Below are positions 52,083-61,402 of a stretch of 64,000 nucleotides of DNA, in pieces. The notes under the pieces were generated by a model. That model did not search any database, was not told the DNA's origin, and saw only the letters and a program-made list of their open reading frames with translations. This stretch comes from JBMNFB01 sp050949085. GTDB lineage: Bacteria; Bacillota; UBA994; UBA5500. The stretch covers positions 1-64,000 of the forward strand of contig JBMNFB010000010.1 of the NCBI GenBank assembly GCA_050949085.1. Direction: 5' to 3'. Every line of letters begins with the position of its first letter. The first letter of the stretch is position 1. Made by a program: the position numbers and the translations under genes.

Positions 52083-53219
52083 TCAGTGGCGGGGTGGGCG
52101 CGGGCCATAAAACTGGTAATACTGGCAGAGCAGATCGCCGTTATACAGTTTGCGGCGGCGGTCGGCGCGTCGACCGAAGGCCTGTTCAAACTCATCGTAG
52201 GCGGTCAGCACATAGATGGACCAGGTGTCCAGCCGGCGGCAGACCTCACCCAGCGCCTGATAGATCTCCCGCACAGCGGTGCGGTCGCTGAGGCGCTCGC
52301 CATAGGGCGGGTTGCAGATCAGGACGCCAAACTTGCGCTGGGAGCGCAGGTCACGCACCGGCATCTGCTGAATGTGCAGATAGTCGGCTACCCCGGCCGC
52401 TGCGGCGTTCTGGCGCGCGGCCCGCAGGATCTTGCCATCGATGTCGGTGCCGATGATGGACAATTCCCGGTCCAGGCGCCGGGCAGCCCTGGCCGCTTCG
52501 CGCTCCCGCTGCCAGATGGCGCGGGGCAGTCGCGGCCATGCTTCGGCCGCAAAGCTGCGCTGCAGGCCGGGGGCGATGTTCAGCCCCAGCATGGCGGCTT
52601 CGATGGGCAGCGTACCCGAACCGCAGAAGGGGTCGACAAAGGGGCGGTCGGCATTCCAGTAGCTGAGCTGGATCAACCCGGCGGCCAGGGTCTCCCGCAG
52701 CGGAGCCTCACTGACCAGCTGGCGGTAGCCGCGCTTATGTAGCGCTGTGCCACTCGTGTCGATGGTCAGCGTCGCCACATCCTTGAGAATGGAGACCTCC
52801 ACCGGGAACAGCGGCCCGTCCTCAGCGAACCACTGCTGGCGATAGCGACGCTTCAGGTTCTCGACGATGGCCTTCTTGACGATGGCCTGACAGTCGGACT
52901 TGCTGAAGAGCTGCGACTTCACCGACTTGGCCTGCACCGGGAAGGCGGCGTTGCGCGGCAGCCATTCGCTCCAGGGCAGGGCCAGCGTCTGCTCAAAGAG
53001 ATCCTCAAAGGTGGTGGCAGTGAAGCGTCCCATCACCAGGCGAACGCGATCGGCCACGCGCAGCCAGAGGTTGCTGCGGGCGATGGCCGTTTCGTCGGCC
53101 GTAAAGCGCACCTGATTGTTCTCCACAGTCAGCCTGTCATAGCCGAGATCCTTCAGTTCCCGGGCAACCACCGATTCCATGGCGAAGGTGGCGGTGGCGA
53201 TCAGTTCCAGGTGAGACAC
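52083..53219 (-). CDS. RlmL/YpsC-type THUMP RNA methyltransferase
   Basis: A 378-residue protein: an N-terminal ferredoxin-like and THUMP region (ARELKDLGYDRLTVENNQVRF, FPVQAKSVKSQLFSKSDCQAIVKKAI), then a methyltransferase domain with DPFCGSGTLPIEAA, GTDIDGKIL and the base-handling NPPYGERL. This family makes N2-methylguanine in 23S rRNA (G2445 in E. coli). GTG 53219 has GGAGGTAAG upstream. Confidence 0.9.
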   Translation of the reverse strand: MSHLELIATATFAMESVVARELKDLGYDRLTVENNQVRFTADETAIARSNLWLRVADRVRLVMGRFTATTFEDLFEQTLALPWSEWLPRNAAFPVQAKSVKSQLFSKSDCQAIVKKAIVENLKRRYRQQWFAEDGPLFPVEVSILKDVATLTIDTSGTALHKRGYRQLVSEAPLRETLAAGLIQLSYWNADRPFVDPFCGSGTLPIEAAMLGLNIAPGLQRSFAAEAWPRLPRAIWQREREAARAARRLDRELSIIGTDIDGKILRAARQNAAAAGVADYLHIQQMPVRDLRSQRKFGVLICNPPYGERLSDRTAVREIYQALGEVCRRLDTWSIYVLTAYDEFEQAFGRRADRRRKLYNGDLLCQYYQFYGPRPPRH

Positions 53220-53342
53220 AATGGCTTACCTCCGTTTCCGGGAGCGACGCCTCCCCAGTCAGCTGGTGATATCTATGGTCTTACCTATTATACCTGGCGC
53301 TGGCGGCAGTTTCGCGGCGCAGGGGAATAGTCTGCTGAGAAG

Positions 53343-53370
53343 TTGACATTGCCTGGTCGCTGGATATAAT
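53343..53370 (+). promoter_or_regulatory. Consensus promoter of the T-box-ileS transcript
   Basis: TTGACA (53343-53348), 16 nt, TATAAT (53365-53370); perfect hexamers just before the T-box leader. Confidence 0.85.
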
Positions 53371-53376
53371 ATTAGA

Positions 53377-53653
53377 AAAGTTAACAGCGACGAGCGGGAG
53401 AGTAGTCCCCTGCTAAAGCCCCAAGAGAGTCGGGGTGAGGTGCGAGCCCGATGGCAGAGGTGGGGATGAAGATCACCCGGGAGCTGATTCGTGGAACGGG
53501 CCGTTCGGCCTTCAGTACATGGATCCGGTAGATGTGACCGTTATCCCACAGGCAGCAGGAGCATGCTGCCGCGGAGAGGCCTGCGCCTGACGCAGGCGAA
53601 TTAGGGTGGTACCACGAGATTAACCCCTCGTCCCTTAGCGGACGGGGGGTTTT
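53377..53653 (+). promoter_or_regulatory. T-box riboswitch (isoleucine) with terminator
   Basis: The leader has an AGTA specifier-loop turn (GAGAGTAG near 53400), a long stem I, the specifier ATC (53472-53474) in GAAGATCACC, and the T-box AGGGTGGTACCACG at 53603-53616, whose TGGT can pair with the ACCA end of uncharged tRNA-Ile. The competing terminator is CCCCTCGTCC (53624-53633) with GGACGGGG (53640-53647) and TTTT. Uncharged tRNA-Ile should favour antitermination and raise ileS expression. Confidence 0.93.
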
Positions 53654-53710
53654 CTAATGGAGGCAGGCAACCCCTGGCCGGGGTAAGAGCAAAATGGAGA
53701 GGTGAGAAGA

Positions 53711-56503
53711 ATGATCGATTATGGAAAGACGCTGAACCTTCCCCAGACGAACTTCCCGATGCGGGCCAATCTGCCCGTCCGCGAGACAGAAATTCAGAAA
53801 CGGTGGGAAGAGATAGATCTCTACAATCTGGTGCAGGCCCATCGCGCCGGCGCCCCGCGCTTCGTGTTGCACGATGGACCGCCCTACGCCAACGGCCCGG
53901 TGCATATCGGCACGGCGATGAACAAGGTGCTCAAGGATGTCGTCGTCAAGTATAAGACGATGCGCGGCTTTGAGAGTCCGTACGTGCCGGGCTGGGACAC
54001 CCATGGCCTGCCTATCGAACATGCTGCCATCAAGCAGCTGCAGCTGCGGCGGCATGAGATTTCGCCGCTGGAGCTGCGGGAGAAATGCGCCGAATGGGCT
54101 CTGCAATGGGTCGACCACCAGCGCCAGGACTTTGAGCGCCTCGGTGTGCGCAGCGACTGGAAACACCCCTATCTCACCCTGCGCCCGGAGTACGAGGCGC
54201 GGCAGCTGGACATTTTCGCGGCGATGGTGGAGAAAGGGCTGATCTACAAGGGGCAGAAGCCGGTCTACTGGTGTCCGGTCTGTGAGACGGCGCTGGCTGA
54301 GGCGGAGATCGAGTATGCCGACGCCAAATCGCCCTCCATCTATGTACGCTTCCAGGTAGTGGACGACCCGCAGCAGGTCTTCCCCGATCTGGGCAAGCCA
54401 ATCTACTATCTGATCTGGACCACTACCCCCTGGACACTCCCGGCCAACGTGGCCATTGCCCTGAACGAGAAGTTTGAATATGCGCTGGTGGATGCCGGCG
54501 ATTTTGTGCTGGTGATGGCCAAGGATCTGGTGGAGAATGTCTGCCAGGCTATCGGCCTCACCGACTACGAGGTGGGCAGCACCTTCATGGGCCAGGAGCT
54601 GGAGGGGATGAGCTGTCAGCATCCCTTCATCGCTGATCGCCGCTCGCTGATCATCCTCGGCAATCACGTGACGCTGGAGGCAGGTACCGGTTGCGTCCAT
54701 ACCGCTCCCGGTCACGGTGTCGATGATTTCATCGTCGGCTCCCGCTATCAGCTGCCGGTCATCAACCCGGTGGACAATTCCGGCGTCTTCACCGAGGAGG
54801 CCGGAAAGTTTGCCGGCATGCGCTACGACAAGGCTAATCCGGCCATCCTGGAAGAACTGAGCGAGCGTGGCGCCCTGCTGGGCTCCAGCACCATCAGACA
54901 CTCCTATCCCCACTGCTGGCGCTGCAAGCAGCCCATCGTCTTCCGGGCGACCGAGCAGTGGTTTGCTTCGGTGGAAGGCATCCGCGACGAGGCATTGCAG
55001 GAGATCACGAACGTCCGCTGGTACCCGCGCTGGGGCGAACAGCGCATCAGCAACATGGTCAAGGACCGGGGCGATTGGTGCATCTCCCGCCAGCGCTCCT
55101 GGGGCGTGCCTATCCCGGCCTTCTACTGCCGGGAATGCGGCAAGGAGCTGCTCACCCCCGAGAGTATCGCTGTCGTGCGCCAGCTGTTCGCGCAGGAAGG
55201 TTCCAACGCCTGGTTCCGGAAGAGTGCCGATGAGATTCTGCAGGGCAAGTTCCAGTGCAGCGAGTGTGGGCACGATCAGTTCGAAAAAGAGACGGACATC
55301 ATGGATGTCTGGTTCGACTCCGGCTCCAGCCACTGGGCGGTAGCCGATCGCCTTCCCGAGCTGGGCTGGCCGGTGGATCTCTATCTGGAAGGCAGCGACC
55401 AGCACCGCGGCTGGTTCCAGTCTTCCCTGTTGACGGCTGTCGCCGCGCAGGGTCAGGCGCCGTACCGGGCAGTTCTCACCCACGGCTTTGTGCTGGATGG
55501 TCAGGGCCGCAAGATGTCCAAGTCGCTGGGCAATGTGGTGGCACCGGGGGATGTGGTCAAACAGTTTGGCGCCGATATCCTGCGCCTCTGGGTCGCCTCG
55601 ACCGACTTCAAGAGTGACGTCCATATCTCCAATAAGATCCTGCAGCAGATGTCCGAGGCGTATCGCAAGATCCGCAACACGGTGCGCTATCTGCTGGGCA
55701 ACCTCTACGATTTTGACCCGACGGTGGATCAGGTGGCCTACAGCGAGCTGACCGAGCTGGATCGCTGGGCGTTGCACCGCCTGGCGCAGCTGGTGCAGAA
55801 GGTGACCGAAGGGTATGAGGAATATGACTTCCATGTCTTCTATCACGCCGTCCACAACTTCTGTGCGGTGGACATGAGCGCTTTCTACCTGGATGTGATC
55901 AAGGATCGCATCTACGCTTCGGCCCCGGCCAGCGTCCAGCGGCGCGCTGCCCAGACGGTGCTCTGGGAGTGCATCTCCACCCTGGTGCGTCTCATCGCTC
56001 CGGTGCTGACGCATACTGCCGACGAGATCTGGAGCTATCTGCCGCAGGCTGATAAGCTGCCGACGGTGCAGCTGGCCGACTGGCCGCAGGTCAGGGAAGA
56101 GCATCTCGACTACCAGCTGGCGGCCCGCTGGGATAAGATTCTCACGGTGCGCGGCGAAGTGGCCAAGGCGCTGGAGCAGGCCCGGCGCGATAAGGTGATC
56201 GGCAGTTCGCTGGACGCCCACGTCGATCTCTATCCGTCTGCCGAGTGGGTTGAGTTTGTCAGCGAGCTGAGCAGCGAGTGGCCGATGCTCTGCATCGTCT
56301 CTCAGGTCACGGTGCACGCCGCCGGCGAAGAGGTGCCGACCGCTGCCTTCCAGTCGGAAGAGCTGCCGGGCTTTGCGGTCGCTGTACAAACGGCGGCGGG
56401 CGAGAAGTGCGAGCGTTGCTGGAACCATAGCGAGGCGGTGGGCGAGGATGAAACGCATCCAACCGTCTGCCCCCGCTGCGCCAGCGTGCTGCGCCAGTCG
56501 TAA
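53711..56503 (+). CDS. ileS: Isoleucyl-tRNA synthetase
   Basis: A 930-residue class I synthetase. PYANGPVHIGTAMNKVLKD has the HIGH motif, the editing domain spans about 200-400 (WTTTPWTLPANVAIAL, GTGCVHTAPGHGVDD), WFDSGSSHW and GRKMSKSLGN follow, and the C-terminus has a zinc site CERCWNHSEAVGEDETHPTVCPRC. Length and zinc tail fit the bacterial type. ATG 53711 has GAGGTG at 6 nt (GTG 53702 is out-competed). Controlled by the T-box leader upstream. Confidence 0.97.
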   Translation: MIDYGKTLNLPQTNFPMRANLPVRETEIQKRWEEIDLYNLVQAHRAGAPRFVLHDGPPYANGPVHIGTAMNKVLKDVVVKYKTMRGFESPYVPGWDTHGLPIEHAAIKQLQLRRHEISPLELREKCAEWALQWVDHQRQDFERLGVRSDWKHPYLTLRPEYEARQLDIFAAMVEKGLIYKGQKPVYWCPVCETALAEAEIEYADAKSPSIYVRFQVVDDPQQVFPDLGKPIYYLIWTTTPWTLPANVAIALNEKFEYALVDAGDFVLVMAKDLVENVCQAIGLTDYEVGSTFMGQELEGMSCQHPFIADRRSLIILGNHVTLEAGTGCVHTAPGHGVDDFIVGSRYQLPVINPVDNSGVFTEEAGKFAGMRYDKANPAILEELSERGALLGSSTIRHSYPHCWRCKQPIVFRATEQWFASVEGIRDEALQEITNVRWYPRWGEQRISNMVKDRGDWCISRQRSWGVPIPAFYCRECGKELLTPESIAVVRQLFAQEGSNAWFRKSADEILQGKFQCSECGHDQFEKETDIMDVWFDSGSSHWAVADRLPELGWPVDLYLEGSDQHRGWFQSSLLTAVAAQGQAPYRAVLTHGFVLDGQGRKMSKSLGNVVAPGDVVKQFGADILRLWVASTDFKSDVHISNKILQQMSEAYRKIRNTVRYLLGNLYDFDPTVDQVAYSELTELDRWALHRLAQLVQKVTEGYEEYDFHVFYHAVHNFCAVDMSAFYLDVIKDRIYASAPASVQRRAAQTVLWECISTLVRLIAPVLTHTADEIWSYLPQADKLPTVQLADWPQVREEHLDYQLAARWDKILTVRGEVAKALEQARRDKVIGSSLDAHVDLYPSAEWVEFVSELSSEWPMLCIVSQVTVHAAGEEVPTAAFQSEELPGFAVAVQTAAGEKCERCWNHSEAVGEDETHPTVCPRCASVLRQS

Positions 56504-56519
56504 CTGCCGATTCTCAACT

Positions 56520-56720
56520 CCTGCCGGAGTTGATGCAGAAGAAGCAACAACACCCACTGCCTCCCTCCCCGGGTTGCAGTGGGTGCGTTCTTTAGGGGCG
56601 ACAGGGGCAGCATCAACTAACGACTTATCAGGATGCGCCTTCAGGGGTGATGACTTGTGTGGGGCTCTTGCTCGTGCAACAGCCCCTCTTGCTTCGCGCG
56701 TGGGAGGCAGGACCCCCTGC
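56520..56720. repeat. Dispersed hairpin repeat, copy 3
   Basis: GAAGCAACAACACCCACTGC near 56538 and GCAGTGGGTGCG near 56577 form the shared hairpin and may terminate ileS. Next comes CAACTAACGACTTATCAGG and GCCTTCAGGGGTGATGACTT, then GCTCTTGCTCGTGCAACAGCCCCTC, all also found in copies 1 and 2. No gene in this gap. Confidence 0.6.
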
Positions 56721-56745
56721 CGCTGCAGCAGCAATTTTCTGTGTA

Positions 56746-56774
56746 TTGCCCCAATAGCTTGTATGATCTATACT
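56746..56774 (+). promoter_or_regulatory. Possible promoter of nrdD
   Basis: TTGCCC (56746-56751), 17 nt, TATACT (56769-56774). No clear NrdR box is seen. Confidence 0.4.
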
Positions 56775-56810
56775 AGTACTACACCATAGGTAGTGGGGAA
56801 GGGGAGTTAC

Positions 56811-59015
56811 ATGTCTACAAGAGTAATCAAGCGGGATGGCCGCACCGTGGGGTATGAGCGAGATAAGATCACCCAGGCCATCCGTCGTGCCATCGCCAGC
56901 GCGCAGGCGGCTGGCGTCACCGTGGATAATCCTGTTGAGCTGGCTGAGGGCATCGCCGCTGACGTGGAGCAGACGCTGCAGGCGCTGTATGCTGGCTCGG
57001 GTACATATCCTTCAGTGGAAAACATTCAGGACCTGGTGGTGGCCAAGCTCAAGCGGCTGGCGCCAGAGGTGGCCCGGCTCTATGCCCAATATCGCGAGCA
57101 GCGCACCCGGGCCCGCATCAAGAGCATGGCGGTGATCAGGCAGATTCGCGACATCGCCCGCGAAACGACGCGTGATAATGCCAACGTCGGCAACAACCTC
57201 AGCGCCAAGTGGCTGCAGATGGCGTCCACCATCAGTGCGCTGACCAATCAGCTGGACATGCCCGAGGATATCGCCCGGGCTCACCTGAACGGCGTTATAC
57301 ATATACACGATCTGGATGCCTACAACCTCTCGGTCAACTGCCTGCAGATCGATACGGGGCGCATGCTGCGGGAGGGCTTCAACACCGGATACGGGACGAT
57401 TAACCCGCCGAAGCGGATCGATACCGCCGCCGCCCTGAGCTGCATCATTCTGCAGAGCACCCAGAACGACATGTTTGGCGGTCAGTCCCACTACGATTTT
57501 GATAACGACATGGCCGATTTTGTCCGGCTGACCGAGGCCGCGATCCGGCAGGAAGTGACGGAGGTGATGGCCCCCGACACACCTGCGGAGAGGGTAGATG
57601 AGATTGTCGAGAGAAGGCTGCAGAGGGCGGTGCACCAGGCGATGCAGAGTGTCGTCTACAACCTGAACAGCATGCACAGCCGGGCTGGCAGTCAGGTTCC
57701 CTTCTCTACGGTGAACATCGGCATTCCCAGGGATCGATACGCGGCTCTCGTCTGCCAGGCGCTGCTGGAGGAGTACGCCAAGGGCCTGGGCAAGGGCGAA
57801 CAGCCGATCTTCCCTAACATCTGTTTCCGCCTGAAGCAGGGCGTGAACACGCAGCCGGGCGATCCTTATTACTATCTGAAGCAGCTGGCCTGCCAGGTGG
57901 CTGCGCAGCGCCTGAACCCGACGTTTATCAACTGCGACTCCAGCTCTGACCTGCCGCTTTATGAGGAGGGATTCCTGCCGGCCCGGATGGGTTGCCGCAC
58001 CAACATCGGCAACAACGTCAACGGCAGAAAGGGGCCCAAGGACCGGGGTAATATCGCGCCGGTGAGCATCAACCTGCCGCGCATCGCCATTCAGGCGCGG
58101 CGGGCTAGCCAGTCGGCGGACGAAGCCTGGTCGATTTTCCTCCAGCGGCTGGACGCCGTATTGGAGATTTGTGAGCGGCAGTTGCTGCATCGCTATCAGA
58201 CGCTCCGCCGGCTGAGGATCTCGGATCTGCCGTTTGTCGCCGGGCAGGGGATCATCATGGGCTCGGCCGGCAAGTCGCCTGACGATAGCATCGAGGATAT
58301 CCTCAAGAATGGCACGTTCAGCATCGGTTTTATCGGTCTGGCGGAAGCGCTCACCTGCCTGTTTGGCGTGCATCATGGGCAGGACGAGACTGCCCGGCTC
58401 AGGGGCATGGAGATCGTGCAGCGCATCCGCGCTTTCTGTGATCAGTGCACCGCGCAGCACCAGCTGAATTTCACCTGCTATGCTACGCCGGCGGAGGGGC
58501 TTTCCGGGCGCTTTGTGGCCATCGATCGCCAGGAATTCGGTACTACCCCGGGCGTGACCGACAAGGACTATTACACCAACTCGTTTCATGTGCCGGTCTC
58601 GTTCAACATCAGCGCTGTGCGCAAGTTCCAGGTGGAGGCGCCTTTCCATGCGCTCTGCAATGCCGGGCATATCACCTACATCGAGTTTGATCGGCCGCCG
58701 GTGGATGACCCAGGCGTAATCGAGCGCCTGGTGGACTACGCCATCGCCAACACCGATATCGGCTATTTCGGCTTCAATTTTGAGGAGGTCTATTGCCGGG
58801 ATTGCGCGCAGGATCATATCCAGGGCAACCTCTGCCCCCGCTGCGGCTCTGGCAACCTGCAGCAGGTTGACCGCGTGACCGGCTACCTGAGTCTGAAGGA
58901 GCGCTTTTCGCCGGGCAAGGCAGCGGAGCTCAAGGAGCGAACCGCGCATATCCAGGCAGCATCGCCTGCGGCGGGAGGTGACGCCGATGGTGCGTCTCGC
59001 CGGCATCGCCCATAA
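56811..59015 (+). CDS. nrdD: Anaerobic ribonucleoside-triphosphate reductase
   Basis: A 734-residue class III reductase that makes dNTPs without oxygen. Residues 1-95 are an ATP-cone (VIKRDGRTVGYERDKITQAIRRAI); the barrel includes IHIHDLDAYNLSVNCLQ; the C-terminus has the zinc site CRDC...CPRC and the glycyl-radical loop RVTGYLS. ATG 56811 follows GGGGAAGGGGAG. The last residues (IQAASPAAGGDADGASRRHRP) run past the usual end and overlap the activase gene. Confidence 0.95.
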   Translation: MSTRVIKRDGRTVGYERDKITQAIRRAIASAQAAGVTVDNPVELAEGIAADVEQTLQALYAGSGTYPSVENIQDLVVAKLKRLAPEVARLYAQYREQRTRARIKSMAVIRQIRDIARETTRDNANVGNNLSAKWLQMASTISALTNQLDMPEDIARAHLNGVIHIHDLDAYNLSVNCLQIDTGRMLREGFNTGYGTINPPKRIDTAAALSCIILQSTQNDMFGGQSHYDFDNDMADFVRLTEAAIRQEVTEVMAPDTPAERVDEIVERRLQRAVHQAMQSVVYNLNSMHSRAGSQVPFSTVNIGIPRDRYAALVCQALLEEYAKGLGKGEQPIFPNICFRLKQGVNTQPGDPYYYLKQLACQVAAQRLNPTFINCDSSSDLPLYEEGFLPARMGCRTNIGNNVNGRKGPKDRGNIAPVSINLPRIAIQARRASQSADEAWSIFLQRLDAVLEICERQLLHRYQTLRRLRISDLPFVAGQGIIMGSAGKSPDDSIEDILKNGTFSIGFIGLAEALTCLFGVHHGQDETARLRGMEIVQRIRAFCDQCTAQHQLNFTCYATPAEGLSGRFVAIDRQEFGTTPGVTDKDYYTNSFHVPVSFNISAVRKFQVEAPFHALCNAGHITYIEFDRPPVDDPGVIERLVDYAIANTDIGYFGFNFEEVYCRDCAQDHIQGNLCPRCGSGNLQQVDRVTGYLSLKERFSPGKAAELKERTAHIQAASPAAGGDADGASRRHRP

Positions 59016-59454
59016 TTCGCTGAGCAACGGTCCTGGCACGCGCCTCGTCGTCTTCTTCCAGGGCTGTCCGCATCGCTGTCCCGGCTGCCAGAACCCCGAA
59101 ACCTGGGATGCAGCCGGCGGCCAGGAGACTCCGTTGCTGGATATCGCCCAGTATCTGCTGGAAAACCGACCGGTCATCACCGGGGTGACGCTCTCGGGCG
59201 GCGAGCCGTTTGCGCAGGCGCGCTCTGCGGCGATCGTCGCGCTGCTGGCCAGGGAAATCGGGCTCGATGTCTGGACGTATACCGGCTATGAATATGAGGC
59301 TTTGCTGGAGATGGCTGAAGGGGATCCCTGGGTGAAGCTGCTGCTGGAACAGACGGATACGCTGGTGGATGGGCCGTTTCTGCAGGAGCGCACCGATAAC
59401 CCGCTGCCTTACACGGGCTCGAACAATCAGCGGGTGATCCGGCTCCGGGAATAG
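58987..59454 (+). CDS. nrdG: Anaerobic ribonucleotide reductase activating enzyme
   Basis: A 155-residue radical SAM activase: FQGCPHRCPGCQNPETWD has the CxxxCxxC cluster motif, followed by VTLSGGEPFAQ and VWTYTGY. It generates the glycyl radical on NrdD. ATG 58987 has GGGAGGTG at 6 nt and overlaps the nrdD end by 29 bp, so the two are coupled. Confidence 0.95.
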   Translation: MVRLAGIAHNSLSNGPGTRLVVFFQGCPHRCPGCQNPETWDAAGGQETPLLDIAQYLLENRPVITGVTLSGGEPFAQARSAAIVALLAREIGLDVWTYTGYEYEALLEMAEGDPWVKLLLEQTDTLVDGPFLQERTDNPLPYTGSNNQRVIRLRE

Positions 59455-59514
59455 AAGGTGAGAATGGTCAGCGGCGGGCATGCTCTGCCCGCCGCTGAAG
59501 CTATTTAGGGGAGT

Positions 59515-59820
59515 CTAGTAGAGGGGTGGCTCCTCCATCGTCTGGTCGTCAGCCTGTTTGATCTGGGAGACGATTTGGTCCAGGCGCCGCCGGAAGGAGA
59601 AATAGTCCATCCGATGAATGTTGTTACTCAGGTCCTGCAGTTCCTGCCGATAGCGGCTCAGGTCGCCGCCTCCGCCATCGGCAGTGGTATTGCCGTAGAC
59701 GTTGTTCAGAGCGAAATCGCCTGGCTCACCGGTGACGAAATTGTCCCGCAACACCACCTGTTCGTTGATCTCGTACAGCAGATCTGCATATCTCAGCAGC
59801 TCGTCTTTGGTGTTCTGCAT
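59515..59820 (-). CDS. Hypothetical protein (101 aa)
   Basis: A soluble, helical 101-residue protein (TKDELLRYADLLYEINEQVVLRDNFV; ELQDLSNNIHRMDYFSFRRRLDQIVSQIKQADDQ) with a glycine-rich turn (TTADGGGGD). ATG 59820 has AGGAGG upstream, a good sign it is real. Family not recognised. Confidence 0.6.
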   Translation of the reverse strand: MQNTKDELLRYADLLYEINEQVVLRDNFVTGEPGDFALNNVYGNTTADGGGGDLSRYRQELQDLSNNIHRMDYFSFRRRLDQIVSQIKQADDQTMEEPPLY

Positions 59821-59883
59821 CCTGGTCAGCCTCCTGTTATCAGTAGATCGTGCATAGGTTTTCCTTGCCAGCGGCTGCCTATG

Positions 59884-60730
59884 CCTGCGGGACAGGGCCC
59901 TCCCCGTGCAGATTAATGGGAGGGGAGAGGCATGTCCCTCGGCGCGCGCTGGCGGTTAAGGAATGAGCTCGTCTGCGGTGGGGAGTAGCAAAACTCGCCT
60001 GCCCGGTTGTGTCTGTAGTCTTGCTGCTGGCTATGGCCTGTGATCTCCCCTGGGTTGTGGGTGTGAGAGGGGGGCAGGCTCAGACAGTTGCTACTCTGAT
60101 ACCCACCTTGCCTCGCTCCTCTGATTCAGGCCATCGAGGCGCCTGCGGGACAGGGCCCTCCCCGTGCAGATTAATGGGAGGGGAGAGGCATGTCCCTCGG
60201 CGCGCGCTGGCGGTTAAGGAATGAGCTCGTCTGCGGTGGGGAGTAGCAAAACTCGCCTGCCAGGTTGTGCCTGTAGTCTTGCTGCTGGCTATGGCCTGTG
60301 ATCTCCCCTGGGTTGTGGGTGTGAGAGGGGGGCAGGCTCAGACAGTTGCTACTCTGATACCCACCTTGCCTCGCTCCTCTGATTCAGGCCATCGAGGCGC
60401 CTGCGGGACAGGGCCCTCCCCGTGCAGATTAATGGGAGGGGAGAGGCATGTCCCTCGGCGCGCGCTGGCGGTTAAGGAATGAGCTCGTCTGCGGTGGGGA
60501 GTAGCAAAACTCGCCTGCCAGGTTATGTCTGTAGTCTTGCTGCTGGCTATGGCCTGTGATCTCCCCTGGGTTGTGGGTGTGAGAGGGGGGCAGGCTCAGA
60601 CAGTTGCTACTCTGATACCCACCTTGCCTCGCTCCTCTGATTCAGGCCATCGAGGCGCCTGCGGGACAGGGCCCTCCCCGTGCAGATTAATGGGAGGGGA
60701 GAGGCATGTCCCTCGGCGCGCGCTGGCGGT
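59884..60730. repeat. 258-bp tandem repeat, about 3.3 units
   Basis: Units begin with CCTGCGGGACAGGGCCC at 59884, 60142, 60400 and 60658 (partial, ending near 60730); the units are nearly identical. Each carries a long hairpin at its start (GGACA...TGTCC outside, CCTCCC...GGGAGG inside, around an ATTAAT loop). Each also contains a short open frame (start near 60009, 60267, 60525) beginning with a hydrophobic SVVLLLAMACDLPW, but without a ribosome binding site, so I read the repeat as non-coding. The partial last unit runs up to the leader of the next gene. Confidence 0.85.
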
Positions 60731-60793
60731 CAGCGGATGCAGGGGAGCAGCAGGGACTTGGCCTGGGGGCCAGATGAGAAAGGAAGGGTTGCC

Positions 60794-61246
60794 GTGCTGA
60801 CAGTCTGGGTTGATGCTGATGCTTGTCCGCGCAATGTGCTGGCCTGTCTACGGCGGCTGCAGCCGACGCTTGGCTTTCAGCTGCGCACCGTCTCGTCCAG
60901 CGCCCATCATTTCGACGATCCACAGCACCTCGTCGTGGATGCCGAGCCGCAGGCGACTGACCTGGCCATCGCCAACCGCCTGCGGCGCGGCGATATTGTT
61001 GTCACCCAGGACTACGGGCTGGCGGCGGTAGCCCTCGGCAAGGGGGCGGGGGCCATCTCGCCCACCGGGCGCATCTTCCGGCAGGAGACGATGCCCTTTC
61101 TGCTGGAGCAGCGAAATCTGTTTGCCCGGCACCGGCGCGGCGGTGGCCGGACCAGAGGACCGGCCGCCCGCACGGCGGCCGATGACCAGCGCTTCGAACA
61201 ATCCTTCCGGCGGCTGCTGAAGGAGATTCAGGCGGGAAGAGCCTGA
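60794..61246 (+). CDS. YaiI/YqxD family (UPF0178) protein
   Basis: A 150-residue protein: LTVWVDADACPRNV, LVVDAEPQATDLAIANRLRRGDIVVTQDYGLAAVALGKGAGAISPTGRIF are the UPF0178 pattern, a PIN-like fold with conserved acidic residues that may cut nucleic acid; function unproven. GTG 60794, after AGGAAGG, matches the family's start; the longer frame from 60680 reaches into the tandem repeat and is rejected. Confidence 0.88.
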   Translation: MLTVWVDADACPRNVLACLRRLQPTLGFQLRTVSSSAHHFDDPQHLVVDAEPQATDLAIANRLRRGDIVVTQDYGLAAVALGKGAGAISPTGRIFRQETMPFLLEQRNLFARHRRGGGRTRGPAARTAADDQRFEQSFRRLLKEIQAGRA

Positions 61247-61402
61247 ATCTGACTCCTTGTCATATCGCGGAAACTTTCCAATAGGAATAGTCCATGGGCA
61301 GGAGTTTTCGCCTGTCTCAGAGAAGTTGAAGCAGCAGCCGATTGTTTCAGGCGGTGTCTCTCGGCGGGACTGGGCCTGAGGCGAACAAAGGAGGATGAGA
61401 AG

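Noticed and set aside
53654..56734. 1026-codon open frame antisense to ileS
   Set aside because: It mirrors the ileS gene exactly, has no ribosome binding site and no recognisable protein; long antisense frames are common in GC-rich genes.
57012..59180. 722-codon open frame antisense to nrdD
   Set aside because: Shadow of nrdD-nrdG, whose products are clear; no start signal and no domain.
59884..60730. CRISPR array
   Set aside because: The period is 258 bp with whole units identical; there are no short repeats with unique spacers and no cas genes.
60009..60800. Three repeated 71-91-codon frames in the 258-bp tandem repeat
   Set aside because: No ribosome binding sites, starts vary between GTG and ATG, and the frame crosses the strong hairpin; treated as part of a non-coding repeat.
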